The position numbers and the translations under genes are program-made. The notes under the pieces are model-generated. The model worked only from the letters and a program-made list of their open reading frames with translations. It did no database searches and was not told where the DNA came from. 9,375 nucleotides of DNA from Noviherbaspirillum sp. Lineage in GTDB: Bacteria; Pseudomonadota; Gammaproteobacteria; Burkholderiales; Burkholderiaceae. The stretch covers positions 1 through 9,375 of the forward strand of contig JAQGLQ010000019.1 of assembly GCA_028292785.1 (NCBI GenBank). The letters run 5' to 3'. Below are positions 1 through 6,709 of the stretch, in pieces (position 1 is the stretch's first letter; the number at the start of each line of letters is the position of its first letter).

Positions 1-211
1 TGCCGCAGCCGCTCGGCCCGACCACCGCGGTGAACGATGCTTTCGGGACCGACATCGTGATGTCCTTGATCGCCCGGTACCTCTCCCCGGAGCGCGCAAT
101 GAAATACTCGACTCCCATATGCTCGGCCTGCAGCACGGGAACCTCGTCGCCCGCCATCGCCCGCCGCTGCACTTCCTCGGTCCGCGTCCGGGTAATCAGG
201 TCGTCTTCCAT
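1..211 (-). CDS. ABC transporter ATP-binding protein, SsuB/TauB type (partial, N-terminus only)
   Basis: The first 70 residues of an ATPase that would power the permease encoded just upstream in the operon. The visible part has a polar extension of about 25 residues, then the first beta-strands of the nucleotide-binding domain (VLQAEHMGVEYF, then AIKDITMSV), and at residues 65-70 GPSGCG, the beginning of the Walker A loop; the window ends there. The ATG at 209-211 is preceded by GGGAGG at good spacing. It overlaps the end of the permease gene by 16 nt, which suggests translational coupling. SsuB/TauB/NrtD-type ATPases normally pair with this permease family to import sulfonates, nitrate, taurine or aromatic acids. 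The rest of the gene (Q-loop, signature, Walker B) lies outside the window, so the subfamily rests on the neighbouring permease. Confidence 0.9.
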   Translation of the reverse strand, partial: MEDDLITRTRTEEVQRRAMAGDEVPVLQAEHMGVEYFIARSGERYRAIKDITMSVPKASFTAVVGPSGCG

Positions 212-1035
212 TTTGCTAGCCTCCCTTCGATCTGGCGCAAAGTCTCAGTGAAAATTACTCCGCAGGTACCGATGATGATCAGTCCGACGAATACCTTGTC
301 CGTCTCGAAGCTGCTGGCTGCCTGCTCGATCCGATGGCCGATGCCGGCGGTCGCCGCCATGAACTCGCCGACCACGACCCCGATCAGCGCGACGCCAAGC
401 CCGATGCGCATGCCGGTGACTATCAGCGGAATCGAAGAAGGCACGACCACCGAACGCAGCAGCTGCCACCCCGACGCATTGAATGAGCGCGAGAGATCGA
501 TCAGGTCCTTGTCCACCGAGCGTACCGCCAGCGAAGTATTCATCGCGACCGGGAAAACCGCCATCAGGAAGATGATCGCGATTTTGGACTCGATGCCGAT
601 GCCGAACCAGAGCACCAGCAGCGGCACGAGTGCGATACGCGGCGACGCATAGAGAAAATTGACGATCGGGTCGAGGAAGTACTCCACCCGGCGAAACCAG
701 CCCATGGCGAAACCGAGCGCGATGCCGACCAACAGGGCAAGCCCGAATCCAAAGAAGAATTCGATGCCGCTCGTTGCCGCGTCAACCAGGAAGCTGTCGG
801 AAGCAATGTAGTCGACGCCGGCGACCGCGACCCGGCTCGGGGAACTCACCATGATCGGCTTGGCCCATCCGATGATGACCGACAGCTCCCACAGACCGAG
901 AAAGGTGCAGATGCCGAGCACTTTGAGGATGATGCTCTCGTAGCGCAAATAGCACTCGCGCAACCGGCCTTCCTTGCGCGCGCGGATGCCGCTGTCGTCA
1001 AACGCGGGAGTGATTTCCTTGGAAACCGTGCTCAT
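196..1035 (-). CDS. ABC transporter permease, SsuC/TauC-like (BPD_transp_1)
   Basis: A 279-residue inner-membrane permease of the sulfonate/nitrate/taurine import family. Hydrophobic segments fall near residues 36-56, 92-112, 124-145, 150-168, 203-224 and 248-266, giving the usual six spans. The cytoplasmic coupling loop that contacts the ATPase is at 180-213 (DLSRSFNASGWQLLRSVVVP), a recognisable EAA-type motif with its conserved glycine. The frame stays open upstream into the neighbouring gene, but the ATG at 1033-1035 is chosen because GAAGGAGA lies just before it and because this gives the family's usual length. The stop overlaps the ATPase start by 16 nt. Its position in a ring-cleavage operon suggests import of the operon's aromatic substrate; the substrate itself cannot be read from the sequence. 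Confidence 0.93.
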   Translation of the reverse strand: MSTVSKEITPAFDDSGIRARKEGRLRECYLRYESIILKVLGICTFLGLWELSVIIGWAKPIMVSSPSRVAVAGVDYIASDSFLVDAATSGIEFFFGFGLALLVGIALGFAMGWFRRVEYFLDPIVNFLYASPRIALVPLLVLWFGIGIESKIAIIFLMAVFPVAMNTSLAVRSVDKDLIDLSRSFNASGWQLLRSVVVPSSIPLIVTGMRIGLGVALIGVVVGEFMAATAGIGHRIEQAASSFETDKVFVGLIIIGTCGVIFTETLRQIEGRLAKWKTT

Positions 1036-1076
1036 TCGTGTCTCCTTCATTTCTCTTGTTATGCAAATCGCTTTTT

Positions 1077-2051
1077 CTACGCCGCGAACAGGTCTTCCAC
1101 CGGAATATGGCGCCGGATGACGCCCTGCTCCCGGCAATAGCGCAACATGGTTTCGATGACACGCCGGTTGGCCGATACGCCGTAACGCCAGGGAAAAAGG
1201 CGATCGGTCTGCAACTGCCGCATGTCGAGATCCTGGTGCCATCCACTGTGTTCCGGATCCGTCAGGCCGCCCGCAAAGCGTTCCAGCGCATTGCCGCAGG
1301 CGCTCAGCAATACGCCCGGCAGGTCGGGATGCCGGCGTACTGCATCATTGGTCAATGTGAGCACGGTGTTGATCGGCACCGCCCCGGTGGACTCCGCATA
1401 GCGCAGCGCCTCGGCATAGGGAGAAGTCAACAGGGGCCGCAGCGAGTGATCGGCATCGGCTGGCTTGCGCGGCAGGATGATTGCGTCGATTTCTCTTTGC
1501 GCGATGGCGTCGGCGAAACCGTACAGGCCTTGCGCGAAGTTCCCATGTCCGGCGGGATGAGGAATCACTTGGAAACGGGCGGCGCGATTTGGCTGCAGGT
1601 CGCCCAGCAGCGGGCGGCGCGCACTTTCGACCCATTCGATACGCTCGATCGGCACCCTGTACTGCTCCTGGAGCATGCCGCGCGCCCATACCGCGGGGTT
1701 GTAGCCAAAGTCCGGCAGCGCGACACGCCGGCCGGTCAGTTCCGTGGGCTCGAATATGTCCGAATCACGATGCACAAAAATCGTGTAATGCGGGAACAGG
1801 TGACTTGGAAAAACCGGCACCGCCGTCAGTTCAAGACCCTGGTCGCGCGCAATCAGATAATGGGAGAAAGCCTGTTCGCAGATATCGAATTCGCCCCTCA
1901 GCCCTTCCCTGAACAATGCGCCGGGCACTTTGCCGGCATCGACATACTCGATGTCGAAACCCGGCACCGAGACTGCGCCGTTTGCCAGCAGCCCCGTGTC
2001 ATAACGCTGACCCATGACGGCGCGCAGGCGCGTTGGCGTCGGCATCGTCAT
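1077..2051 (-). CDS. 4,5-dihydroxyphthalate decarboxylase-like / ABC substrate-binding-fold protein
   Basis: A 324-residue protein of the family annotated as 4,5-dihydroxyphthalate decarboxylase, which shares the fold of ABC periplasmic binding proteins (NMT1/SsuA-like). Family traits visible are EQAFSHYLIARDQG (59-72), VPVFPSHLFPHYTIFVH (78-94), LTGRRVALPDFG followed by AVWARGML (105-127), and the C-terminal FPWRYGVSANR with PVEDLFA (286-323). There is no signal peptide: the N-terminus MTMPTPTRLRAVMG has no hydrophobic stretch. The start at 2049-2051 overlaps the stop of the extradiol dioxygenase gene as ATGA, with GGAAGA before it, so the longer open frame upstream is not the gene; an ATG two codons later is also possible. 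It lies 41 nt before the permease gene. It could be a cytoplasmic decarboxylase of the pathway or a substrate-binding partner of the transporter. The family is clear, the job is not. Confidence 0.85.
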   Translation of the reverse strand: MTMPTPTRLRAVMGQRYDTGLLANGAVSVPGFDIEYVDAGKVPGALFREGLRGEFDICEQAFSHYLIARDQGLELTAVPVFPSHLFPHYTIFVHRDSDIFEPTELTGRRVALPDFGYNPAVWARGMLQEQYRVPIERIEWVESARRPLLGDLQPNRAARFQVIPHPAGHGNFAQGLYGFADAIAQREIDAIILPRKPADADHSLRPLLTSPYAEALRYAESTGAVPINTVLTLTNDAVRRHPDLPGVLLSACGNALERFAGGLTDPEHSGWHQDLDMRQLQTDRLFPWRYGVSANRRVIETMLRYCREQGVIRRHIPVEDLFAA

Positions 2052-2992
2052 TCTTCCGACAACCACGGGAAGCGGCCACCGCGGGAATTGAGGCGGCCGA
2101 GATGCGCTTTCCGGTCCGCTTCGCTGATCCTCCGGTGTCCCCACAGGTCGCCCTTGCTATAGACCTTGATGGTCCAGCTCGCGTCATCGACCAGCCTGCC
2201 GCCGAAACCATACTCAATGTTGAGCGCGCCCGGCGTCTTCAGGTAGAACGATGTCATCAAATCGTTCGAATGACGGCCGATCGTCATGGACAGCTCGGCG
2301 CCCTGATCCTCGCAGGCGTCGAGCGCACTGCCCAGGTCATCGATATCCTTCACTTCGATCAGGAAGTGCCGGATCTGCGGACGTTCAGCCTGCTGGCCGA
2401 ACGAGCCGACGGGATGGAAAGCAGCCGAATGATGACGCGCGTTGCAGCGCATGAAGACACCGCCGTTGGCGGCATAGTCGGTCACCTTGAATCCGAGCAG
2501 GCTGGTATAAAACCGCTCGGTTTCCTCCACGTCGGTCGCGGTCGCCAGAATGTGTCCCAGACCAAGGGCGCCCGCGGTGAAGCCGGACATCGGCCGGCTC
2601 GGCTGGAACGGCTGATCGACCGGCACCTTGGGCGCATAAAACAATTCGGTCGGATAGCCGCTCGGATCGTCGAACCTGACCATGCCGGCCACCTTGCGCG
2701 CGGCCAGCTCCGCGGGCGTTGCGGCGCGCACGGCGACGCCGGCCTTGGTCAGCTTTTCCGCCATGGCTTCCATATCGCTGGCGCCGCCGACTTCCCAGCC
2801 GATGTAGAGCAGGCGCTCTTCCGCATCGGCGCGCAGGCAAAGGCGGTGGTGGCGTTCATCCATGCGCAGGTACAGGACATCCGGCTCTTTCGTCGACAGC
2901 GCTTGCAGTCCCAATGCCCGCACCATGAGGCGCTCCCACGCGCCGAGGTCGCGCACGCCGAAACCGAGATAACCGAGTTGCTGGATGCCCAT
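2048..2992 (-). CDS. type I extradiol ring-cleavage dioxygenase (BphC-like, VOC superfamily)
   Basis: A 314-residue two-domain vicinal-oxygen-chelate enzyme that would open a catechol-type ring next to the two hydroxyls (meta cleavage) using Fe(II) and O2. The N-terminal VOC domain (about 1-135) lacks the metal site, as in BphC. The C-terminal domain (about 142-285) carries the 2-His-1-Glu triad: H147 in GLGHI, H209 in IRHFLIEV, and E260 in LNIEYGFGG. H188 (in CNARHHSAAF), H241 (in GRHSND) and Y250 match the second-sphere catalytic residues of BphC, so the enzyme looks active. The ATG at 2990-2992 has GGAGGTGAC directly upstream and lies 1 nt after the Rieske gene's stop. The 3' end overlaps the decarboxylase-like gene by 4 nt. 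The ring it cleaves could be a biphenyl-, steroid- or phenylpropanoid-type catechol; this cannot be decided here. Confidence 0.94.
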   Translation of the reverse strand: MGIQQLGYLGFGVRDLGAWERLMVRALGLQALSTKEPDVLYLRMDERHHRLCLRADAEERLLYIGWEVGGASDMEAMAEKLTKAGVAVRAATPAELAARKVAGMVRFDDPSGYPTELFYAPKVPVDQPFQPSRPMSGFTAGALGLGHILATATDVEETERFYTSLLGFKVTDYAANGGVFMRCNARHHSAAFHPVGSFGQQAERPQIRHFLIEVKDIDDLGSALDACEDQGAELSMTIGRHSNDLMTSFYLKTPGALNIEYGFGGRLVDDASWTIKVYSKGDLWGHRRISEADRKAHLGRLNSRGGRFPWLSEE

Positions 2993-2993
2993 G

Positions 2994-4274
2994 TCACCTC
3001 CGGTCCGCGGTCATGAGGCGCGCCCATTCGCGGTAAATCGATCGTTGCGTGAGCTCGTGCGCCGCCTCGGAAATGCGCTCGCCGTCGGGCTCTTCCCGTT
3101 CGACGGCCATGCCGCGCGACATATCGAGGTATTCAAGGTAGTGGCCGGCGTTCAGCGCAATCTGGGCGCGGGCGAAGATCTCGATATCATCGGTGTTGAT
3201 GAAACCGCCGACCATCGAGCCGCCTTCCTGGGTGAAGCGCTCCTTGATTTCAAGATTGACCTCTTCAGGCACGCCGTCGAACAGCACCGGATACTCATAG
3301 ACCAAGGTCTCGGCGACCGATACCGGCTGCACCACGCGGAACCGGTGCTCCATCAGATGCAGGGTCGGGAACAGCGTGATCTGTCCGCCGTATTCCGCGA
3401 CGCGGGCGGCGCGCTCCTTGCCATATTGTTCGGCCAGGGTGTTGCGGTAGCGGTCCATGATGTCGCCGCTGAAGAAGCGGCGCAGGGGCCGATCAAGCAC
3501 GCCATGTCCATAGCCGCCGGCGCGGGCGCAGCCTACCAGGCCGCGCTTGCGGTCGCGCATGCCCTGCTCTTCCAGTATCTTGAAGGCCGAGGCGTGCACA
3601 TAGCGCGCATGCCAGCCGTCCGTGGTGTTTTCGACCTGGAATTTCCAATTGGCCGGATAGCGCGTGATGGTCGGCGGCAGCACCTTGATGCTGCTGGTCG
3701 GCGATTGCGAAAACCATAGATCGACATGCTTCTTTATCGGGCCGAGATACTCTTCCAGACTCTCGCCCTGCGCGGTCATGCGCGCGAAGATCATTCCGTG
3801 ATAGATGGATACGCAGGCCGCGTGCAGCAGGCCGCCGATCCGTTCGCGCCATCCGGCCGGATATCCTTCTTCGTCGGACATCGCGGCCAGCTTGCCGTCC
3901 ACGCCATAGGTCCACTGGTGATACGGGCAGTGAAAATAACGCGTGTTGCCGCGCTCCTCATTGCATACCGCCGCGGCGCGGTGGCGGCAGATATTGAGCA
4001 TCACGTTGATTTTGCGATCCTGGTCGCGGCTGACGATGACCGGCAGGCGCCCGATGGCGGCGGTCTTGAAATCTCCCGGCTTCGGGATCTCGCTTTCATG
4101 TCCGACATAGACCCATGTGCTCTCGAAGATGAGCCGCATTTCGTCCGCGAACACGGCCGGGTCGGTATAGACCGATGCCCTTACCTTGAACTCGTAGTCG
4201 GGCGTCTCCTGCACGTAACCCGTATAGCCGGCGGCGGATTGTTTCGCCGGTGCGTTTTGTATTTCTACTGCCAT
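2994..4274 (-). CDS. Rieske non-heme iron ring-hydroxylating oxygenase, alpha subunit
   Basis: A 426-residue catalytic subunit that inserts oxygen into an aromatic ring. The N-terminal Rieske domain binds a 2Fe-2S cluster through C96-x-H98 (NICRHR) and C116-x2-H119 (CPYHQW; most relatives have G where this has Q). The catalytic domain has the D219-x2-H222-x4-H227 motif: H222 and H227 bind the mononuclear iron and D219 bridges from the Rieske centre. D362 in FINTDDIEIF is the probable third iron ligand. The region around residues 37-68 (IFESTWVYVGHESEIPKPGDF) resembles the benzoate/anthranilate-type alpha subunits. The ATG at 4272-4274 is chosen over the longer open frame because AAAGGAGC lies just upstream. 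Neither a beta subunit nor an electron-transfer partner is found in the window. It follows the hydrolase gene by 29 nt in the same operon. Confidence 0.93.
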   Translation of the reverse strand: MAVEIQNAPAKQSAAGYTGYVQETPDYEFKVRASVYTDPAVFADEMRLIFESTWVYVGHESEIPKPGDFKTAAIGRLPVIVSRDQDRKINVMLNICRHRAAAVCNEERGNTRYFHCPYHQWTYGVDGKLAAMSDEEGYPAGWRERIGGLLHAACVSIYHGMIFARMTAQGESLEEYLGPIKKHVDLWFSQSPTSSIKVLPPTITRYPANWKFQVENTTDGWHARYVHASAFKILEEQGMRDRKRGLVGCARAGGYGHGVLDRPLRRFFSGDIMDRYRNTLAEQYGKERAARVAEYGGQITLFPTLHLMEHRFRVVQPVSVAETLVYEYPVLFDGVPEEVNLEIKERFTQEGGSMVGGFINTDDIEIFARAQIALNAGHYLEYLDMSRGMAVEREEPDGERISEAAHELTQRSIYREWARLMTADRR

Positions 4275-4303
4275 GTCAGCTCCTTTGTGAGCAGAGCGGG
4301 CGG

Positions 4304-5146
4304 TCACGCCGCCAGGAAGTCGAGATGTATCTGATTGAATTCTTCCGCTTTCTCGTACTGCGGCCAATGGCCGCAATCGTCCATCACGACCAGACGCGCC
4401 TTCGGTATCAAGTCGGCGAAGCGCTGCCCTACTGCCACCGGCGCGGTCGGATCATGCGTGGTCCAGATCACCAGCGTCGGCGCGCTGATGGATCGCAGTT
4501 CGCCGTCCTGCAACATGTTCCTCTTGCGGGTGTCCATGAATTGCAGGCACATGATCCGTTCCATGACGTCGGCGAATCCGGGCTGGCTATAGATGCGGAA
4601 GCGCAGTTCCACCAGTTCATCGGTCACCGAAGCCGGGTCCGCCATCAGCCACTCCAGCCGCTTGCGAATATTGTCGCGGTCGGGTTCGCGGACTGCGCGC
4701 ATGGTGAGCGTATAAATACGCTCCATGACCGCCGGGTCCGCGGTCAATCCGCCAGCGGTGTTCAGCACCAGTTTATCGACGCGCTTCGGATATTTGATGG
4801 CGAACTTCGCCGCCACCCATCCGCCCAGCGATTCACCGGACAAGCGTATGCGTTCGAGCCCCAGGCTGTCGCAGAAACCGCGCAGGTGCTCGACATAGTC
4901 ATCGATTTCATAGTTCTTGTCGGGTTTGTCGGTAAAGCCGTGCCCAAGCATGTCCAGCGCATATACACGGTAATGGCGGGCATGGGCTTCGATGTTTCTC
5001 GCATAGGCTTCCAGATGACCGCCAACGCCGTGGAGCAGGATGAGGGGAGCGCCCTTTCCGGCCTCCAGGCACCGAGTGCGAATGCCCATCGCATCATGAT
5101 ATTTCATGCAATGTTCGCTAAACGCGGTATCGGTCCAGAAGCTCAT
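4304..5146 (-). CDS. alpha/beta hydrolase, meta-cleavage-product hydrolase type (MhpC/BphD-like)
   Basis: A 280-residue serine-type hydrolase that in aromatic pathways cuts the C-C bond of the ring-opened product. The oxyanion-hole HG motif is at 39-40 (ILLHGVGG), the nucleophile is S106 in SGESLGG, the acid is D232 in WTTHDPTAP, and the base is H260 in DCGHWPQYE; all are in family order. LDMLGHGFTDKP at 64-75 is also typical of the family. The start at 5144-5146 has AAGGAGCACGG before it; a slightly longer open frame upstream has no comparable site. It lies 24 nt after the GntR gene and 29 nt before the Rieske gene. The nearby extradiol dioxygenase supports a meta-cleavage role over a generic esterase, but the substrate side chain is unknown. 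Confidence 0.92.
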   Translation of the reverse strand: MSFWTDTAFSEHCMKYHDAMGIRTRCLEAGKGAPLILLHGVGGHLEAYARNIEAHARHYRVYALDMLGHGFTDKPDKNYEIDDYVEHLRGFCDSLGLERIRLSGESLGGWVAAKFAIKYPKRVDKLVLNTAGGLTADPAVMERIYTLTMRAVREPDRDNIRKRLEWLMADPASVTDELVELRFRIYSQPGFADVMERIMCLQFMDTRKRNMLQDGELRSISAPTLVIWTTHDPTAPVAVGQRFADLIPKARLVVMDDCGHWPQYEKAEEFNQIHLDFLAA

Positions 5147-5170
5147 CCGTGCTCCTTGCAAGACACGCCG

Positions 5171-5875
5171 TTAAATGATTCCCATCGCCCGCAACATCTT
5201 GGTTTCCGCATGACGCAAATGCTTGACCATTTCCCTTTGCGCCCTCTTTGTATCTCGTGCCCGCAATGCCGCGACGATAATCGCATGCATGTTCGCCGCC
5301 GACTCCCGCGCCACATTCAGGCTGCTGCTCCTGAGCTGGCCCCAATGGGTGTTTTCTCTTGCATGATTGAACAGGGTAAATATGCCGGTAACAAGACTGT
5401 TGTGGGCGCCCTTGGCGATCGCGCCGTGAAATTTCGCATCCCAATGCTCGAACTCTTCGTACGTCGTCGATTCGGCGATACGCCGGTTGCAGTCGTCCAT
5501 CAGGTCGAAGTCCGCTCCGGTCGCATTGGCGATCACCAGCGCCATGATTTGCGGCTCGATAGTCAGCCGCACCTCGAGGAATTCTGCGGGACTGATATCT
5601 CCGGAAATGATGTCACCGCATGCGGCCAACGTCTTTGTCGGCGGCGAGGCGACATAGGTGCCGCTTCCCACGGTTCGGATCACGCGGCCCTCGGCTTCAA
5701 ACACCGCCAATACGTCGCGCACCACGTTGCGGGGAACAGAGAGTTTTTCGGTCAGCGCTCTTTCGGTCGGGAGCATCGCTCCCGGATTGAATTGGCCGGA
5801 CTCCATCAAGCCATTGATGTAGTGCCGCACCTCGGTTGCAGCCTGGCCGTTTTTACCCATTCTACCCATACGCAA
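5171..5875 (-). CDS. GntR-family transcriptional regulator, FadR type with FCD domain
   Basis: A 234-residue DNA-binding regulator, first gene of the catabolic operon and so probably autoregulated. The winged helix-turn-helix occupies about residues 12-78 (LPTERALTEKLSVPRNVVRDVL, then GRVIRTVGSGTYV). The ligand-binding FCD domain runs from about 98 to 230. Its metal-binding set is visible as D146 and H150 (DAKFH), H197 (ANMHAII) and H219 (VKHLRH), so the effector is probably a carboxylic acid bound through a metal ion, as in related proteins. The start is uncertain: TTG at 5873-5875 lies 5 nt after GGAG, whereas ATG at 5867-5869 lies 11 nt after it. Two inverted repeats just upstream are probable binding sites. 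The likely role is repression of this operon, relieved by a pathway intermediate. Confidence 0.92.
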   Translation of the reverse strand: MRMGRMGKNGQAATEVRHYINGLMESGQFNPGAMLPTERALTEKLSVPRNVVRDVLAVFEAEGRVIRTVGSGTYVASPPTKTLAACGDIISGDISPAEFLEVRLTIEPQIMALVIANATGADFDLMDDCNRRIAESTTYEEFEHWDAKFHGAIAKGAHNSLVTGIFTLFNHARENTHWGQLRSSSLNVARESAANMHAIIVAALRARDTKRAQREMVKHLRHAETKMLRAMGII

Positions 5876-5903
5876 AATATCTCCATCTTTAAAGATTCGG
5901 ATT

Positions 5904-5933
5904 TTTAAACCATTTTGCTAATTGGTGAACCAA
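5904..5933 (-). promoter_or_regulatory. candidate sigma70-type promoter of the catabolic operon
   Basis: Read on the minus strand, TTGGTT (5928-5933) and TTTAAA (5904-5909) are separated by 18 nt and lie about 30 nt before the GntR start codon. The -35 hexamer would sit inside the proximal inverted repeat, which is where a repressor would block RNA polymerase. The match to consensus is modest and AT-rich DNA easily gives such pairs, so this is a proposal. Confidence 0.3.
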
Positions 5934-5935
5934 TT
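5920..5935. promoter_or_regulatory. proximal candidate GntR operator (perfect inverted repeat)
   Basis: AATTGGT-GA-ACCAATT is a perfect 7-bp inverted repeat with a 2-nt centre, about 45 nt upstream of the GntR gene. The core TTGGT-N2-ACCAA matches the general TGGT-N-ACCA shape bound by FadR-subfamily GntR regulators such as UxuR or PdhR (spacers differ among members). The same core occurs again at 6056-6071. That it is bound by the adjacent regulator is inferred from position and symmetry. Confidence 0.7.
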
Positions 5936-6140
5936 CAGCGTATTGGAGAGCTGAAGCGCTTTAGGATGTATGCGGCAGGCTGTGCAGAAATTTATCTTAT
6001 TTTGTCTCGAGCGCGGATCTATTGAGCCATATGGAAATCTGTTCGTCAACAAATTAATTGGTCAACCAATTAAGGAATTTATTTAGTTATTTATAGAATT
6101 AATTTTTAAACCTTTTCCTATCGAAGAAATTTATTCATAG
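5936..6140. other. AT-rich non-coding control region
   Basis: No convincing open frame on either strand. Apart from the distal inverted repeat it holds A/T runs and a second copy of the 11-mer ATTTTTAAACC (6102-6112; first copy 5901-5911). Base composition is sharply more AT-rich than the flanking operon, as is usual for a promoter region. I see no divergent promoter that leads to an intact gene on the right. Confidence 0.5.
6054..6073. promoter_or_regulatory. distal candidate GntR operator (perfect inverted repeat)
   Basis: TTAATTGGT-CA-ACCAATTAA is a perfect 9-bp inverted repeat with a 2-nt centre. The inner 16 bp differ from the proximal repeat only in the two central bases. The two centres are 136 bp apart, close to a whole number of helical turns, so two dimers would face the same side of the DNA. 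It lies about 180 nt upstream of the GntR gene, too far to block the candidate promoter directly, which suggests a looping or auxiliary site or control of a second, now absent, divergent gene. Confidence 0.65.
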
Positions 6141-6590
6141 CTAAAAGTTTAATTTTTTTGGTGGGCGCCGTTGGCGAAATGCGCTGCCGCTAGGAAAGCA
6201 GCGGCTCCGGAATCTGCCCGACGTACCGATGTTTTCGGAAAGCGGAATTCCGGCTATAGGGCTGCATTTTGATTCGGGCTGAATGCGCCAGAGAACTTGG
6301 AATTCAAACAGCTTGCCAAAGAGAAGACGCGCAAGCATTTTCGCCTGCATCATCACTCCTTGGCGCTCGGCTTCATTCCTGAATTGATGAGTGCGCGTAG
6401 CTAAGAATGCCATGCGCTGCAGCCAAGACAATTCGTCATGGATGTGACCCAAAACGAGCGAGCAATAGCGGTGTTCTTCAGTCAAAGCCTTGCAACTCTT
6501 AGGTAAGATACGCGGGTAGTACAGCGTAATCGGTCGGCTCCTGAAAGAGCGCTTTGATTTCTGCTGCTTGCGTCGCTGCCTTTGTTTCAT
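6141..6590 (-). pseudogene. hypothetical protein, probably a degraded fragment
   Basis: An open frame of 149 codons from an ATG at 6588-6590 to a TAG at 6141. The middle part, about 6270-6530, looks like genuine protein sequence (for example LVLGHIHDELSWLQRMAF and NEAERQGVMMQAKML, alternating charged and hydrophobic residues suggestive of helices). The first 25 residues are very basic and low in complexity, and the last 30 or so look random, so the reading frame may have shifted near 6260. There is no ribosome binding site before the ATG (CTCCCCC). I do not recognise the family and assign no function. Its 5' end abuts an IS6 scrap on the other strand, which may have removed its original start. 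Confidence 0.35.
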
Positions 6591-6700
6591 GGGGGAGAAA
6601 TCCGTCGAAGTATCTGTACTGCGCTGTGGATAAGGAAGGCAATATAGTCGACTTCCTGTTGACGGCAAAGCGGAACAAGGCTGCAGCCCACCGCTTTTCC
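6590..6700 (+). mobile_element. IS6-family transposase remnant
   Basis: About 35 codons encode KYLYCAVDKEGNIVDFLL followed by TAKRNKAAAHRF, which matches the characteristic YLYRAVD-x-G-x-T-(I/V)-DFLL-x-x-(R/K)-R segment in the catalytic core of IS6/IS26-type transposases. Nothing of the rest of the transposase is visible on either side, and I found no terminal inverted repeat of the GGCACTGTTGCAAA type, so this is an old, internally cut scrap, not a working element. It reads in frame, without a stop, into the hemerythrin fragment that follows. Confidence 0.7.
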
Positions 6701-6709
6701 ACGAGGCCA

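Noticed and set aside
1038..2162. Plus-strand open frame of 374 codons antisense to the decarboxylase-like gene
   Set aside because: It mirrors a well-supported minus-strand gene with family motifs and a ribosome binding site; its own translation shows no recognisable domain and is rich in R, H and Q, as antisense frames of GC-rich genes are.
4250..5908. Plus-strand open frame of 552 codons across the hydrolase and GntR genes
   Set aside because: It is antisense to two intact genes with complete catalytic and DNA-binding motifs; the translation shows no domain and there is no proper ribosome binding site.
6001..6073. Minus-strand TTGACC and TTGACG hexamers near the distal operator considered as a second promoter for the operon
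   Set aside because: Their -10 partners at 17-nt spacing (ACAGAT, CTCAAT) are poor matches, and AT-rich DNA gives such pairs readily.
6181..6205. GC-rich hairpin GCCGCT-N8-AGCGGC considered as a terminator
   Set aside because: Only six base pairs with no T-run on either strand, and no intact gene ends next to it.
6590..6700. A complete IS6/IS26-type element around the transposase fragment
   Set aside because: No terminal inverted repeats, no remaining transposase sequence on either side and no target duplication could be seen; only a short core fragment is supported.
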